DNA of 64,000 nucleotides from Halomonas maura (GCF_030409305.1 NZ_JAUFPQ010000012.1:62001-126000), one strand, 5' to 3'. Shown: positions 36,563 through 46,775, numbered from the stretch's first letter. Program-made: numbers and translations. Notes: generated by a model not told the origin, from the sequence alone.

Positions 36563-39010
36563 TCAGGCGGGGTGGTGGCGCAGCACCTTGGACTTGTCGG
36601 TGACGAAGGCGTCGTACTCGAAGTCGTCCACGGTCAGCATGTCCAGCACCTCGGCCTCGCGCTGGCGCATGAAGGCGGCGTCGTCCGCCTCGATCACGCC
36701 CGCCTCCAGCGCCGCCTCCACGCGCTGCTCGGGATGCAGGGCCTGCGGCGGCAGCGTGCCCTGGGCGTAGGCCTTGTCGACGCGACGGTAGAGGGCCTCG
36801 GCGCGCTCCTGGGTGGCCAGCAGGGCGTTGTAGCGGGCCAGCGGATTGTCCTGGGGCCCGTCGTCGACGTCCCAGGTGTTGGCCAGCAGCTTGTGGCGCA
36901 GGGCGGTGTCCCGGGAGATGGCCTGGGCGATGCGGCGGGTCAGGTCATCGTGGGGGCGCGACCAGCGGCGGCCCCGCGGCATCACCAGCAGGCGCAGTCC
37001 CCGGCCCAGGGCGCGGTTCGGCAGGTTGTCGAAGAGCTCGTCGAAGGCCTGCTCGGTGCGCTGCAGCAGGAAGCGGGCGGCATAGTCCAGCACGGCGTCC
37101 TCGTCCTCCACCTGGTCGCCCTCCTGCCACTGCTTGAGCAGCATGCTGGCCAGGTACAGGTTGGAGAGCACGTCGCCGAGGCGCGCCGAGAGCATCTCGC
37201 GCAGCTTGAGCTGCGAGCCCAGGCTCGCCATGGCGGCGTCGGCGGCGAGGCCGAAGCCGGCGGAAAGCCGGGCGATCTCGCGGGCATAGGGGGCGGCCAC
37301 CGAGTCGAAGGGCACCGCGGCCGGGCCGAGCCCCAGGCCACGGGTCAGGGCGCGGGCGGCATTGCCGAAGATCAGCCCGGCATGAGCGAAGAAGGCGCGG
37401 TCGAAGGCCGCCGGGTCATCGGCGTCCTTGGCGGCCAGCTCCTCGAGCACGTAGGGATGGCAGCGGATGGCTCCCTGACCGAAGATCATCAGGTTGCGGG
37501 TCATGATGTTGGCGCCCTCGACGGTGATGGCCACCGGGTTGGCGCTGTAGCCGATGCCGAGGTAGTTGCGCGGCCCCAGGGTGACCGCCTTGCCGCCGTG
37601 GATGTCCATGGCGTCGGCCAGGATCACCCGCTGGAACTCGGTGAGCTGGCTCTTGAGGATCGCCGAGGGCACCGCCGGCTTTTCGCCATGGTCGATGGTG
37701 TTGGCGGTCTGGTAGACGGCGGCCTGGGCGATATAGGTCAGCGCGGTCATCCGGGCCAGCGGTTCCTGGACGCCCTCCATCTCGGCCACCGGCACGTTGA
37801 ACTGGCGGCGGATCCGGGCGAAGCCGCCGGTCCAGCCCAGGGCGTAGCGGGCGGTGCCGGTGGCGCCGGAGGGCAGGGTGATGCAGCGGCCGATGGACAG
37901 GCACTCCACCAGCATCCGCCAGCCCTGGCCGATCATCTCCTCGCCGCCGATGATGGTGGACAGCGGCACGAAGACGTCCCGACCCTTGATCGGGCCATTG
38001 AGGAAGGGGCTGCCGATGGGATGGTGACGACGGCCGATCTCCATGCCCGCGGTGTCCCGGGGGATCAGCGCCAGGGTGATGCCGCGGTCGGCCTCGTCGC
38101 CGAGCAGCCGATCCGGGTCGAACAGCCGGAAGGCCAGGCCCACCACGGTGGCGATGGGCGCCAGGGTGATCCAGCGCTTCTCGAAGTTCAGCCTGAGCCC
38201 GAGGACCTCCTCGCCGTCGATGAGCTGCTTGCACACCACGCCGGTGTCCGGCAGGGCGGTGGCGTCTGACCCCGCCCGGGGCCCGGTCAGGCCGAAGCAG
38301 GGGATCTCGCGGCCATCGGCCAGGCGCGGCAGGTAGTGGTCCTTCTGCGCCTGGGTGCCGTACTTGAGCAGCAGCTCCCCCGGTCCCAGGGAATTGGGCA
38401 CGCCCACGGTGACCATCAGCATCTCGCTGATCGACAGCTTCTGCAGCACCGTGGACTGGGCCTTGGCCGAGAAGCCCAGGCCGCCGTATTCCCTGGGGAT
38501 GATCATGCCGAAGAAGCGTTCCCGCTTGAGGTAGTCCCACAGCTCCTGGGGCAGGTCGGCGCGCTCCCGGGCGATGTCCCAGGCGTTGCACATGCCGGCG
38601 GCCACGCCGCACTGGTGGTCGACGAAGGCGCGCTCCTCGTCGGTGAGGCCGTCGTCGCCGAACGCCAGCAGGCGATCCCAGTCGGGCCGGCCGCTGAACA
38701 GCTCGCGGTCCCAGGCCACGCTGCCGGCCTCCAGCGCGGTGCGCTCGGTGTCCGAGACCCTCGGCGCGACGCGCTTGAACAGCGCGAACAGCCGGGGGCT
38801 CAGCCAGCGTCGACGCAGGGCGGGCAGGCCACAGGCGGCGATGGCCGCCGCGGCGATCAGCAGCAGCGTGCCGAAAAGCGCCGCGCCGGCGACCAGGCCG
38901 ACGAGGCCGAGCCCCGCGGTCACGGCCAGCGCGGGCAGGGCGCCCGCCTCCCGGCGCATCACGATGAGCAGGCCGGTGACGGCCAGCACGAGCAGGATCA
39001 GGGTCAGCAT
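36563..39010 (-). CDS. fadE: Acyl-CoA dehydrogenase FadE
   Basis: 815-residue enzyme of the long FadE type, catalysing the first step of fatty-acid beta-oxidation. Two N-terminal hydrophobic helices (residues 1-65) anchor it to the membrane. The dehydrogenase core follows (about 75-500) with IIPREYGGLGFSAKAQ, FGLTGPRAGSDAT and the flavin-binding ALGWTGGFARIRRQF. The FadE-specific C-terminal extension (DUF1974) is present, ending near SKVLRHHPA. Length matches E. coli FadE. GGAG precedes the ATG. Confidence 0.93.
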   Translation of the reverse strand: MLTLILLVLAVTGLLIVMRREAGALPALAVTAGLGLVGLVAGAALFGTLLLIAAAAIAACGLPALRRRWLSPRLFALFKRVAPRVSDTERTALEAGSVAWDRELFSGRPDWDRLLAFGDDGLTDEERAFVDHQCGVAAGMCNAWDIARERADLPQELWDYLKRERFFGMIIPREYGGLGFSAKAQSTVLQKLSISEMLMVTVGVPNSLGPGELLLKYGTQAQKDHYLPRLADGREIPCFGLTGPRAGSDATALPDTGVVCKQLIDGEEVLGLRLNFEKRWITLAPIATVVGLAFRLFDPDRLLGDEADRGITLALIPRDTAGMEIGRRHHPIGSPFLNGPIKGRDVFVPLSTIIGGEEMIGQGWRMLVECLSIGRCITLPSGATGTARYALGWTGGFARIRRQFNVPVAEMEGVQEPLARMTALTYIAQAAVYQTANTIDHGEKPAVPSAILKSQLTEFQRVILADAMDIHGGKAVTLGPRNYLGIGYSANPVAITVEGANIMTRNLMIFGQGAIRCHPYVLEELAAKDADDPAAFDRAFFAHAGLIFGNAARALTRGLGLGPAAVPFDSVAAPYAREIARLSAGFGLAADAAMASLGSQLKLREMLSARLGDVLSNLYLASMLLKQWQEGDQVEDEDAVLDYAARFLLQRTEQAFDELFDNLPNRALGRGLRLLVMPRGRRWSRPHDDLTRRIAQAISRDTALRHKLLANTWDVDDGPQDNPLARYNALLATQERAEALYRRVDKAYAQGTLPPQALHPEQRVEAALEAGVIEADDAAFMRQREAEVLDMLTVDDFEYDAFVTDKSKVLRHHPA

Positions 39011-39110
39011 GGAGGGCTCCGTGGTATTCGAACACTTGTTTGAATCCCTTCAGCCTAGCGCAAGACACGCCGCCTGACCACCATCGAATCCTGCGCGACC
39101 ACCAACGAAA

Positions 39111-39133
39111 ACGCCCCGCGCGAGGCGGGGCGT
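39111..39133 (-). terminator. Intrinsic terminator of the bet operon
   Basis: On the - strand ACGCCCCGC and GCGGGGCGT form a perfect 9-bp stem followed by TTTTCGTT. It begins 20 bases after the betA stop, a good rho-independent terminator for betIBA. Confidence 0.75.
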
Positions 39134-39152
39134 AGGGAGAAGACCGGGCGGG

Positions 39153-40844
39153 TCAGCCCAGGCGGCGCATCGGCTCGCGCTGGGCGGGGACGTCGCCGGC
39201 CACATAGTAGGGGGCGTCGCTTCTCGGCAGCGGCTCGCGGCCACGGATCTTGTCGGCCATCTTCTCGGCCAGCATGATGGTCGGCGCGTTGAGGTTGCCG
39301 GTGGGAATCACCGGGAACAGCGAGGCGTCGACCACCCGCAGGGCCTCCACGCCGTGGACCCGCCCGGCGCCGTCGACCACGGCGTCGTCTCCCTCGCCCA
39401 TGCGGCAGCTGCCGCAGGGGTGATAGGCGGTCTCGGCGTGCTCGCGGACGAAGGCGTCGAGCTCGGCGTCGGTCTGGATGTCCGGCCCCGGCGAGATCTC
39501 CCGGCCGCGGTAGGCGTCGAAGGCCGGCTGGGCGATGATCTCGCGGGTCAGGCGGATGGCGTCGCGGAATTCCTGCCAGTCCTTCTCGGTGGACATGTAG
39601 TTGAACAGGATCGAGGGCGCGGCCTTGGGGTCGAGGGAGGTCAGGCGCACCCGGCCCTCGCTCTCGGAGCGCATCGAGCCGACGTGGGCCTGGAAGCCAT
39701 GGGCCTGCACCGCGCTCTTGCCGTTGTAGCTGATGGCGATGGGCAGGAAGTGGTACTGCAGGTTCGGCCACTCCTCCTCGTCGCGGCTGCGGATGAAGCC
39801 GGCCGCCTCGAACTGGTTGCTGGCGCCCACGCCGGTGCCGAACAGCATCCATTCGGCGCCGATCTTCGGCTGGTTGTACCACTTCAGCGCCGGGTACAGC
39901 GAGATCGGCTGCTTGCACTCGTACTGGATGTACATCTCCAGGTGATCCTGGAGATGTTGGCCGACGTTCTCGTTGATCTGCACCGGGGCGATGCCGAACT
40001 CGTGCAGCACGTCCCTGGGGCCGATGCCGGAGCGCTGCAGGATCTGCGGCGAGGCGATGGCGCCGGCGCACAGCAGCACCTCGCGACGGGCGTGGACCTC
40101 CTGGCGCTGGCCGCCACGCTCGTAGCGCACGCCGGTGGCCCGCTTGCCCTCGAAGGTGATGACGTCGGTGGTGGCGCGGGTCTCGATGGTCAGGTTGGGG
40201 CGCGGCTTGGCCTGGTCCAGGTAGCCGCGGGCCGTGGAGGCGCGCCGCCCTTTCGGGGTGACGAAGCGGTCCATGGGGCCGAAGCCTTCCTGCTGGTAGC
40301 CGTTGACGTCCTCGGTGGCCGGGTAGCCGGCCTGCTGTCCGGCCTCGATGAAGGCATGGTAGAGCGGGTTGTTGCCCGCCTTCGGCGTGGTCACGCTGAC
40401 CGGGCCGTCACCGCCGTGGTAGTCATCGGGCCCGATGTCGCGGGTCTCGGCCTTGCGGAAGTAGGGCAGGCAGTCGGCGTAGGTCCAGTCCTCGAGGCCG
40501 GCTCGCTTGGCCCAGCCGTCGTAGTCCAGGGCATTGCCGCGGATGTAGCACATGCCGTTGATCAGCGAGGAGCCGCCCAGGCCCTTGCCGCGGCCGCACT
40601 CCATGCGCCGGCCGTCCATGTGCGGCTCCGGGTCGGTCTCGAAGGCCCAGTTGTAGCGCTTGCCCTGCAGCGGGTAGGCCAGGGCCGCCGGCATCTGGGT
40701 GCGGAAATCGAAGCGATGGTCGGGGCCGCCGGCCTCGAGCAGCAGCACGCTGACATCCGGATCCTCGGTGAGGCGGGTGGCCAGGACGTTGCCGGCGGAA
40801 CCGGCGCCGATGATGATGTAATCGAACTCGCGAGCCTGTGACAT
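39153..40844 (-). CDS. betA: Choline dehydrogenase BetA
   Basis: FAD-dependent GMC oxidoreductase converting choline to betaine aldehyde. The 563-residue protein has the dinucleotide motif [16 protein letters not shown] at its start, [16 protein letters not shown], and the C-terminal catalytic segment [13 protein letters not shown] followed by [16 protein letters not shown]. Likely membrane-associated. The start at 40844 (MSQAREF) has GAGGAGG upstream. It follows betB with a gap of about 90 bases in the operon order betI-betB-betA. Confidence 0.95.
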   Translation of the reverse strand: MSQAREFDYIIIGAGSAGNVLATRLTEDPDVSVLLLEAGGPDHRFDFRTQMPAALAYPLQGKRYNWAFETDPEPHMDGRRMECGRGKGLGGSSLINGMCYIRGNALDYDGWAKRAGLEDWTYADCLPYFRKAETRDIGPDDYHGGDGPVSVTTPKAGNNPLYHAFIEAGQQAGYPATEDVNGYQQEGFGPMDRFVTPKGRRASTARGYLDQAKPRPNLTIETRATTDVITFEGKRATGVRYERGGQRQEVHARREVLLCAGAIASPQILQRSGIGPRDVLHEFGIAPVQINENVGQHLQDHLEMYIQYECKQPISLYPALKWYNQPKIGAEWMLFGTGVGASNQFEAAGFIRSRDEEEWPNLQYHFLPIAISYNGKSAVQAHGFQAHVGSMRSESEGRVRLTSLDPKAAPSILFNYMSTEKDWQEFRDAIRLTREIIAQPAFDAYRGREISPGPDIQTDAELDAFVREHAETAYHPCGSCRMGEGDDAVVDGAGRVHGVEALRVVDASLFPVIPTGNLNAPTIMLAEKMADKIRGREPLPRSDAPYYVAGDVPAQREPMRRLG

Positions 40845-40934
40845 CGACAAGCCCTCCTCAAGCAGCAAGATGGAACGGGGACAGAAGACGGCCGGTCACG
40901 GGGGAGCCCCCGTGACCGTGGGCGGGGCGTCGGC

Positions 40935-42419
40935 CTAGAACACCGACTCGAAGGGCCCCATCTCGACCTGTACCGACTTGGTCTGGGTGTAGTGGGCGAG
41001 GGTCTCGACGCCGTTCTCGCGGCCCACCCCGGACTGCTTGTAGCCGCCCACCGGCATCTCGGCCGGGGACTCGCCCCAGGTGTTGATCCAGCAGATGCCG
41101 GCCTCCAGGCGCTGGATGACCCGGTGGGCGCGGTTCAGGCCCTCGGTGAAGACGCCGGCGGCCAGGCCGTAGACGGTGTCGTTGGCGCGGCGGATCACCT
41201 CGTCCTCGTCGTCGAAGGCGAGGATCGCCATCACCGGGCCGAAGATCTCCTCGCGCACGATACGCATCTCGTCGCGGCAGTCGGTGAACACCGTGGGCGC
41301 GGCCCAGGCCCCGGCGGCCCAGTCGATACCGGAGTCGTCGCCCTGGTCCCAGGCCTCGCCGCCGGCCAGCACGCGGGCGCCTTCCTGCTTGCCCACGGCG
41401 ATGTAGGACAGCACCTTCTCCTGGTGCTCGAAGCTGACCAGCGGGCCGAAGTTGACCGCCGGGTCGAGCGGGTCGCCGGCCTTGATGCGCGCCACGCGCT
41501 CGGCGATCTTGCCCTCGAAGGCGTCCTTGATGCCGCGAGCGACGAAGACGCGGGTGCCGTTGGTGCAGATCTGCCCGCTGGAGTAGAAGTTGGCCATCAT
41601 GGCGGCGTCCGCGGCACGGTCCAGGTCGGCGTCGTCGAAGACGATCAGCGGCGACTTGCCGCCGAGCTCCATGGTCACGTCCTTGAGGGAGGAGGCCGCG
41701 GAGGCGGACATCACCTTCTTGCCGGTGCCTACCTCGCCGGTGAAGGACACCTTGTCGATGCCGGCGTGGCCGGTGATCAGCTGGCCGACGCGGCCGTCGC
41801 CATGCACCACGTTGAAGACGCCGTCGGGCAGCCCGGCCTCGGTGAAGATCTCGGCCAGCGCCATCACGGTCAGCGGGGTGACCTCGCTGGGCTTGAAGAC
41901 CACGGCGTTGCCGGCGGCCAGCGCCGGAGCCGACTTCCAGCAGGCGATCTGGATCGGGTAGTTCCAGGCGCCGATGGCGCCGATCACCCCCAGCGGCTCG
42001 CGACGGGTATAGACGAAGGAGGACTCGCGCAGCGGGATCTGGCTGCCCTCGATCGCCGCGGCCAGGCCGGCGTAATACTCCAGCACGTCGGCGCCGGTGA
42101 CGATGTCCACTGCAGCGGTCTCGCTGATCGGCTTGCCGGTGTTGCGGCTCTCGAGTTCGGCGATGGCGTCGTTGCGCTCGCGGAGCAGCGCCACGGCGCG
42201 CTGCAGGATGCGCCCGCGCTCCATGCCGCTCATGGCCGCCCAGGCCTGCTGGCCACGGCGCGCCGCGGCGACGGCGGCGTCCACGTCCGCCTCGCTGGCC
42301 TGCTGGACCTCGGCCAGGGTGCTGCCGTCGAAGGGATTGACGACCGGGAAGCTCTCGCCGGAGGTGGCGTCGACCCGGCGGCCGTCGATGTAGAGGGTTT
42401 CGATAGCGTGGTGGGTCAT
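40935..42419 (-). CDS. betB: Betaine aldehyde dehydrogenase BetB
   Basis: NAD(P)+-dependent aldehyde dehydrogenase oxidising betaine aldehyde to glycine betaine. The 494-residue product shows [16 protein letters not shown], the glutamate in [12 protein letters not shown] and the catalytic Cys in [13 protein letters not shown], plus [19 protein letters not shown] near the C-terminus. The start [13 protein letters not shown] at 42419 follows GGAGGT; the open frame continuing upstream is shadow. It is 11 bases from the betI stop. Confidence 0.95.
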   Translation of the reverse strand: MTHHAIETLYIDGRRVDATSGESFPVVNPFDGSTLAEVQQASEADVDAAVAAARRGQQAWAAMSGMERGRILQRAVALLRERNDAIAELESRNTGKPISETAAVDIVTGADVLEYYAGLAAAIEGSQIPLRESSFVYTRREPLGVIGAIGAWNYPIQIACWKSAPALAAGNAVVFKPSEVTPLTVMALAEIFTEAGLPDGVFNVVHGDGRVGQLITGHAGIDKVSFTGEVGTGKKVMSASAASSLKDVTMELGGKSPLIVFDDADLDRAADAAMMANFYSSGQICTNGTRVFVARGIKDAFEGKIAERVARIKAGDPLDPAVNFGPLVSFEHQEKVLSYIAVGKQEGARVLAGGEAWDQGDDSGIDWAAGAWAAPTVFTDCRDEMRIVREEIFGPVMAILAFDDEDEVIRRANDTVYGLAAGVFTEGLNRAHRVIQRLEAGICWINTWGESPAEMPVGGYKQSGVGRENGVETLAHYTQTKSVQVEMGPFESVF

Positions 42420-42430
42420 GGGACCTCCAG

Positions 42431-43066
42431 TCAGGACTCGGTAGAAACGGGGTGGGGGGCGGTCGGTGTCGTGACCACGCCGTGGGCGTGGAGCAGCTGG
42501 TCGAGGTATTCCCGGGCCAGGCGCCGGGCACGATCGGTGTCCAGCCCCTCGGGGGTCAGGGCGCCGCGCAGCCACAGGCCGTCGATCATCGCGGCCAGCG
42601 CCCGGGCGGCATCGCGGGCCTCCTCGCGGGGCAGCAGGCGACGCAGCTGGTGGCAGAGATTGGCATACAGGCGCCGGTCGTTGACCTGCTGCAGGCGCTG
42701 CAGCTGCGGCTGGTGCATGCTGCTGGCCCAGAAGGCCAGCCAGGTCTTGGCCACCGGGCCGGTGACCTGGGAGCGATCGAAGTTGCCATCGATGATCGCC
42801 GCCAGGTGCGCCTCGGGGGCGTTCGTCGCCAGGGCCCGGCGTCGGGCGGTGACGGCCTCGCCCAGGTCGCTGAGGATCTGGCGCATCGTGGCCTCCAGCA
42901 GGCCGTCCTTGCCGCCGAAGTAGTGGCTGATGATGCCGGCGGAGACGCCGGCATGACGGGCGATGCGCATCACGGTGGCATCGGCCAGGCCGACCTCGTC
43001 GATCGCCGCCATGGTGGCCTTGATCAGCTGCTGGCGACGGATGGGTTCCATTCCGACCTTGGGCAC
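42431..43066 (-). CDS. betI: BetI, choline-responsive TetR-family repressor
   Basis: 211-residue repressor of the bet genes, released by choline. It has the BetI-type start [18 protein letters not shown] (GTG start, GAGAGGAG upstream) and the TetR helix-turn-helix [27 protein letters not shown] (residues 30-56, quoted in part: [12 protein letters not shown]). First gene of betIBA. A BetI-type palindrome lies about 80 bases before its start, so it should regulate itself and the divergent choX. Confidence 0.92.
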   Translation of the reverse strand: MPKVGMEPIRRQQLIKATMAAIDEVGLADATVMRIARHAGVSAGIISHYFGGKDGLLEATMRQILSDLGEAVTARRRALATNAPEAHLAAIIDGNFDRSQVTGPVAKTWLAFWASSMHQPQLQRLQQVNDRRLYANLCHQLRRLLPREEARDAARALAAMIDGLWLRGALTPEGLDTDRARRLAREYLDQLLHAHGVVTTPTAPHPVSTES

Positions 43067-43146
43067 CTCGCGGACTCCTCTCTCGGCGTGCGTCTTGCTT
43101 CCATGCCCGGGGGCATGGTTATCTGGCCACAGCTTGCCATTTTTTT

Positions 43147-43160
43147 ATTGAACGTTCAAT
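43147..43160. promoter_or_regulatory. BetI operator palindrome
   Basis: ATTGAACGTTCAAT is a perfect 14-bp palindrome, flanked by TTTTTT on the left and CAATAAAA on the right, in the 170-base gap between betI and choX. It matches the known TTGAACGTTCAA-type BetI boxes. Position between divergent genes suggests joint choline-responsive repression of betIBA and choX. Confidence 0.85.
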
Positions 43161-43236
43161 CAATAAAAGTAATCGGCAGCCGGCAGGGAGGCGAGCCCTG
43201 CCTATACTCAACGTCCAACCCAAGGGAGACATGCCA

Positions 43237-44187
43237 ATGAACAAGAAGACCATGGGCCTGGCCACCGCCGCGCTTTCGCTGACCGCTTCGCCACTGCTGA
43301 TGGCCGCCGAGGACTCGAGCTGCCAGAGCGTGCACTTCGCCGAGGTCGGCTGGACGGACATCACCGCGACCACCGCCCTGACCACCGAGGTGCTCGAGGC
43401 GCTGGGCTACGAGACCCGGATCGATACCGTCTCGGTACCGATCGCCTACTCGGGCATGAAGAACGGCGACTTCGATGTCTTCCTCGGCAACTGGATGCCG
43501 TCCATGGCCTCGATCAGCGATCCCTATGTGGAGCAGGGTCAGGTGGATCGGTTGGGGGCCAACCTGGAGGGGGCCAAGTACACCCTGGCGGTGCCGCAGT
43601 ACGTGCATGACGCCGGGGTGACCTCGGTGGCCGACCTCGACGAGCATGCCGAGAAGTTCGATGCCACGTTGCATGGCATCGAGGCCGGCAACGACGGCAA
43701 CCAGCTGATCGAGGACATGATCGACGACGACGCCTTCGGCCTGGGCGACTGGCAGCTGGTCGATTCCAGCGAGGCCGGCATGCTCGCCGAGCTGCGTGCC
43801 CGCACCCCGGACGAGACATGGATGGTGTTCCTCGGCTGGGAGCCGCACCCCATGAACACCAACTTCGACATCGCCTACCTCGAGGGCGCCGACGACTACT
43901 TCGGCCCCGACCTCGGCGGGGCCACCGTCTACACCAATACCCGCGCCGGCTTCGCCGAGGAGTGTCCCAATGTCGGTGAGCTGCTGGGCAACCTCTCCTT
44001 CACCCTGGAAATGGAAAACCAGCTGATGGGCGAGATCATGGAGCAGGGCGCCGATCCCCGCGATGCCGCCCGGGAGTATCTCCAGGCCCATCCGCAGGTG
44101 CTCGAGGGCTGGCTCGAGGGCGTCACCACCCGCGACGGCGAGCCGGGCCTGCCGGCGGTCAAGGAGGCGCTGTCCATCGAGGGATAA
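43237..44187 (+). CDS. choX: Choline-binding periplasmic protein ChoX
   Basis: 316-residue substrate-binding protein of the glycine betaine/choline ABC family (OpuAC fold). It has a signal peptide (MNKKTMGLATAALSLTASPL up to AAEDSS) and FAEVGWTDITATTALTTEVL, then YSGMKNGDFDVFLGNWMPSM, where aromatic residues typically cage the trimethylammonium group. ATG 43237 is preferred over 43231 because GGGAG lies 8 bases upstream of it. No permease or ATPase gene (choW/choV) lies nearby; the next genes are tRNAs. It shares the BetI operator with betIBA. Confidence 0.88.
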   Translation: MNKKTMGLATAALSLTASPLLMAAEDSSCQSVHFAEVGWTDITATTALTTEVLEALGYETRIDTVSVPIAYSGMKNGDFDVFLGNWMPSMASISDPYVEQGQVDRLGANLEGAKYTLAVPQYVHDAGVTSVADLDEHAEKFDATLHGIEAGNDGNQLIEDMIDDDAFGLGDWQLVDSSEAGMLAELRARTPDETWMVFLGWEPHPMNTNFDIAYLEGADDYFGPDLGGATVYTNTRAGFAEECPNVGELLGNLSFTLEMENQLMGEIMEQGADPRDAAREYLQAHPQVLEGWLEGVTTRDGEPGLPAVKEALSIEG

Positions 44188-44308
44188 GGGTTGCCGGCGA
44201 CAGGCCGTTGCGCGTCCCGGGGTGGGGGCCATGTCGGGCTTGCCAAGGGGCGGGCCGCCGTGCATAATCCCCACCCGTCGCTCGGGCCAAGGTCCGCGAG
44301 GCAAAAAT

Positions 44309-44385
44309 GGCTACGTAGCTCAGCTGGTTAGAGCACATCACTCATAATGATGGGGTCCCCTGTTCGAATCAGGGCGTAGCCACCA
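44309..44385 (+). tRNA. tRNA-Met(CAT), elongator
   Basis: 77 bases including CCA. The acceptor stem GGCTACG/CGTAGCC, D arm, anticodon loop CTCATAA in stem CATCA/TGATG, and T arm CCCTG-TTCGAAT-CAGGG all fold. GGCTACG with CAT is the elongator methionine tRNA rather than tRNA-Ile2. Confidence 0.95.
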
Positions 44386-44396
44386 GGACACCACGA

Positions 44397-44429
44397 GACG
44401 CCCGCTTGGCCCCTGGTCGAGCGGGCGTC
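44397..44429 (+). terminator. Terminator after tRNA-Met
   Basis: GACGCCCGCT and AGCGGGCGTC, a perfect 10-bp stem with a 13-base loop, followed by TTGCGTTG, 11 bases after the tRNA CCA end. It separates tRNA-Met from the tRNA-Asn group. Confidence 0.7.
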
Positions 44430-44516
44430 TTGCGTTGTGGCGCGGGCCAGGCGGAAGGCGGAGGCACTTGACGTTTACAAGCCGATCCGTATACTACGCC
44501 CCGTGCTCGAGGCCAT

Positions 44517-44592
44517 TCCCCGATAGCTCAGTTGGTAGAGCAAATGACTGTTAATCATTGGGTCGCAGGTTCGAGTCCTGCTCGGGGAGCCA
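44517..44592 (+). tRNA. tRNA-Asn(GTT), copy 1
   Basis: 76 bases with encoded CCA. TCCCCGA/TCGGGGA acceptor stem, anticodon loop CTGTTAA in stem AATGA/TCATT, T arm GCAGG-TTCGAGT-CCTGC. A promoter-like TTGACG...TATACT lies 30-50 bases upstream (44468-44495). Confidence 0.96.
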
Positions 44593-44633
44593 GCTTCGTC
44601 CCAGAGCGTCGAGCACAGAGGTAATCAGGTCAT

Positions 44634-44709
44634 TCCCCGATAGCTCAGTTGGTAGAGCAAATGACTGTTAATCATTGGGTCGCAGGTTCGAGTCCTGCTC
44701 GGGGAGCCA
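44634..44709 (+). tRNA. tRNA-Asn(GTT), copy 2
   Basis: Identical to copy 1 over all 76 bases, with a 41-base spacer that is not itself repeated. Probably cotranscribed with copies 1 and 3. Confidence 0.96.
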
Positions 44710-44755
44710 CCTTTCCTGCCGGATATTCCTCGCCTGTTACGGGCCAGCACGCCAT

Positions 44756-44831
<76 letters not shown>

Positions 44832-44921
44832 AGCCGCACCTTAGGCTTTTTTGCTAACGCTTTCAATGGCATAGTGCCATGAGTCATCACCTGTTCCATC
44901 CACCAGGAACGGGGATCTGGC

Positions 44922-44975
44922 ATGCGTCTCCTAGCGGTGCTCTCCACCAAGGGGGGCGTTGGCAAGACAGTTTGA
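44922..44975 (+). pseudogene. ParA N-terminal stump
   Basis: Seventeen codons, MRLLAVLSTKGGVGKTV then stop. This is the opening of a ParA/Soj partition ATPase up to the deviant Walker A motif (KGGVGKT), after which the gene is lost. It lies 90 bases after the tRNA-Asn group. Mobile islands at tRNA genes often have parA as their first gene, so this is probably the edge of a decayed element. Confidence 0.7.
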
Positions 44976-45406
44976 CGTCTGAACTGGTCTGTCGACTGGG
45001 TCTGTGGGGCATGGTTCCCCGAGCAATGGGTTAGACGATGTCTGGCGGCCATCGCCTGACGGATGCTGTCTGCGACGCAAGCCTGCTAACGGCCAAGCCC
45101 CACCACGTGCATCCGCCTTGCGCCAATTTTCCGGAAACGGCCGGCTGCGGCATACCGCCAGCACGCTTGGCTAGTGAAGCCGCTGGATTCATCTTACCCC
45201 TGGCCTGATGCAGGGGACGACTAATACCGGAAAAGCCGGCCGCTGGCAGCGACAGCCGCCTCGCCATTCCGTACCCACGAAGCATGAACCTCGCCGTCTC
45301 GGCCAATAGCTATGGTGATTTCTGGTGTACGGGAGGAGGTAGGAAGGGTGGCGTATCCTGTTGATTGATCACGACCAAGATCTCAATCAACACGAGCGGA
45401 TACACC
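44976..45406. other. Relic DNA between the ParA stump and the IS256 remnant
   Basis: About 430 bases with no supported gene. A 91-codon - strand frame (45031-45306) has no ribosome site and no familiar motif. The last 70 bases include the left end and leader of the IS256-type element, with no clear terminal repeat identified by eye. Confidence 0.45.
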
Positions 45407-45888
45407 ATGACCGACTCTACCCCCCGAACCCTGTCACAGCCAGATCCCGGGGTCACCGACCCGTTGCACGAGTTGCTGCGCCAAGGGGCTCGAGACCTGA
45501 TCGCCGAGGCGGTGGAGGCCGAGCTGGCAAGGTTCCTGGCCCAGTATGCCGGCACGCCCCTGGCGGACGGTCGACAGTCGGTGGTGCGCAATGGCTATTT
45601 GCAGGAGCGCACCGTGCAGACCGGCATCGGTGACGTCACCGTCAAGGTTCCCAAGGTGCGGGATCGGAGTGGCGGCAAGGCCTGCTTCAACAGCCCCCTG
45701 TTGCCGCCCTATCTGAAGCGGGCTCGCACGACTCTGGCGATGGTCTTCAAACTGCTCCAGTCCGCCCAGAAACGCTGGAGCGGATCAAGCACTTCCAGAA
45801 GTCGGAGCTGGTCGTCAGCAACGTCAAGTTCCAGAACGGGGAGCAGGTAGCCGATCAATCGGACGAGGAATCGTCTATGTGTATCTGA
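45407..45888 (+). pseudogene. IS256-family transposase with internal deletion and frameshift
   Basis: Starts [16 protein letters not shown] and has the conserved IS256 N-terminus: [46 protein letters not shown] and [11 protein letters not shown]. It then jumps straight to the family C-terminus ([17 protein letters not shown]), so roughly the middle 250 residues with the DDE catalytic core are missing. A one-base loss after RW shifts the frame; the end is readable as [20 protein letters not shown] up to TGA at 45886. Cannot encode an active transposase. Confidence 0.85.
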
Positions 45889-46775
45889 TCTCTACCCGCA
45901 AGCTTGGCCACGTAAAGGGCTCGATCTGCGCGAGAGAAAAGGCTGATCGAAGTGTCTCCAGGCTTCGCAGCCGCAACGCCCACTGAGAAGGTATATTTGA
46001 AGTCAGGCCTATCCTTTAGAGGTCGCGATTGTCGCACACTGACGAGCATTCTCTCGACGATGCGCCTAGCCTGCTCAATGGAAGTGGCTGGAAGAGTCAG
46101 GACGAACTCCTCCCCCCCGACGCGACCAAAGCAGTCGGTGCGCCTCACGAGCCGGTGAATGCGCTTTGCCAAGTCTTTCAGGACGAGATCGCCGTTGTGA
46201 TGGCCAAACTGGTCGTTGATGCTCTTGAAATGGTCGATATCGAGTACGCACAGGCACCCGAGTGATGACAATTCATCGGATACTTGCCGCTGCAGCATGT
46301 CCTCGATTCGGGCAGTCACAAACCGGCGGTTGGCAACCCCGGTCAGTACATCGGTGTATGAAGCCTTGATCGCCAGGTCCCGGTCCTGCCGAATCTCACG
46401 TGCACTGGCCTTCAGGTCCGTAACGTCGGTGGCAATGCAAAGCATCCAGCCGTCTTCTCTAACCGTCTCTGTCATCCAGAGCCATCGGCCGTCGAAAAGA
46501 TCGGTTTCGAAGGCTTTGAAGCCGATCTTTCCTCTGCGCGACTGTGTGGAGATCAGCCACTCTTCGAAGTCCGCAGCGCGAATGACGGTGCCTCGTTTGG
46601 CGTGGTGGTTTCGCCTCATCAGATCAGGCCAAAAAGGTGTCTCGCACGGCTCGATGAAGTAGGCTGATCGAAACGCCTTATTGGCGTATCGAAGTCTGTC
46701 AAAGTCATCATAGGCCGCGACAAGAACGGGCGAAGACTCGAACAACTGAAACAGACTATGGTGGATGTCGTTCAT
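45855..46775 (-). CDS. PAS-GGDEF diguanylate cyclase
   Basis: 306-residue predicted cytoplasmic diguanylate cyclase. An N-terminal PAS-like sensor (residues 5-125) is followed by a short helix and a GGDEF domain (about 140-298) with DIDHFKSINDQFGH and the active-site RVGGEEFVLTLP. No RxxD inhibitory site is obvious beyond RRTD before the loop. The last eight residues (HIDDSSSD) are encoded by the 3' end of the IS256 remnant on the other strand, so the natural C-terminus was replaced when the element inserted. Codon use is less GC-rich than core genes. Confidence 0.88.
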   Translation of the reverse strand: MNDIHHSLFQLFESSPVLVAAYDDFDRLRYANKAFRSAYFIEPCETPFWPDLMRRNHHAKRGTVIRAADFEEWLISTQSRRGKIGFKAFETDLFDGRWLWMTETVREDGWMLCIATDVTDLKASAREIRQDRDLAIKASYTDVLTGVANRRFVTARIEDMLQRQVSDELSSLGCLCVLDIDHFKSINDQFGHHNGDLVLKDLAKRIHRLVRRTDCFGRVGGEEFVLTLPATSIEQARRIVERMLVSVRQSRPLKDRPDFKYTFSVGVAAAKPGDTSISLFSRADRALYVAKLAGRDQIHIDDSSSD

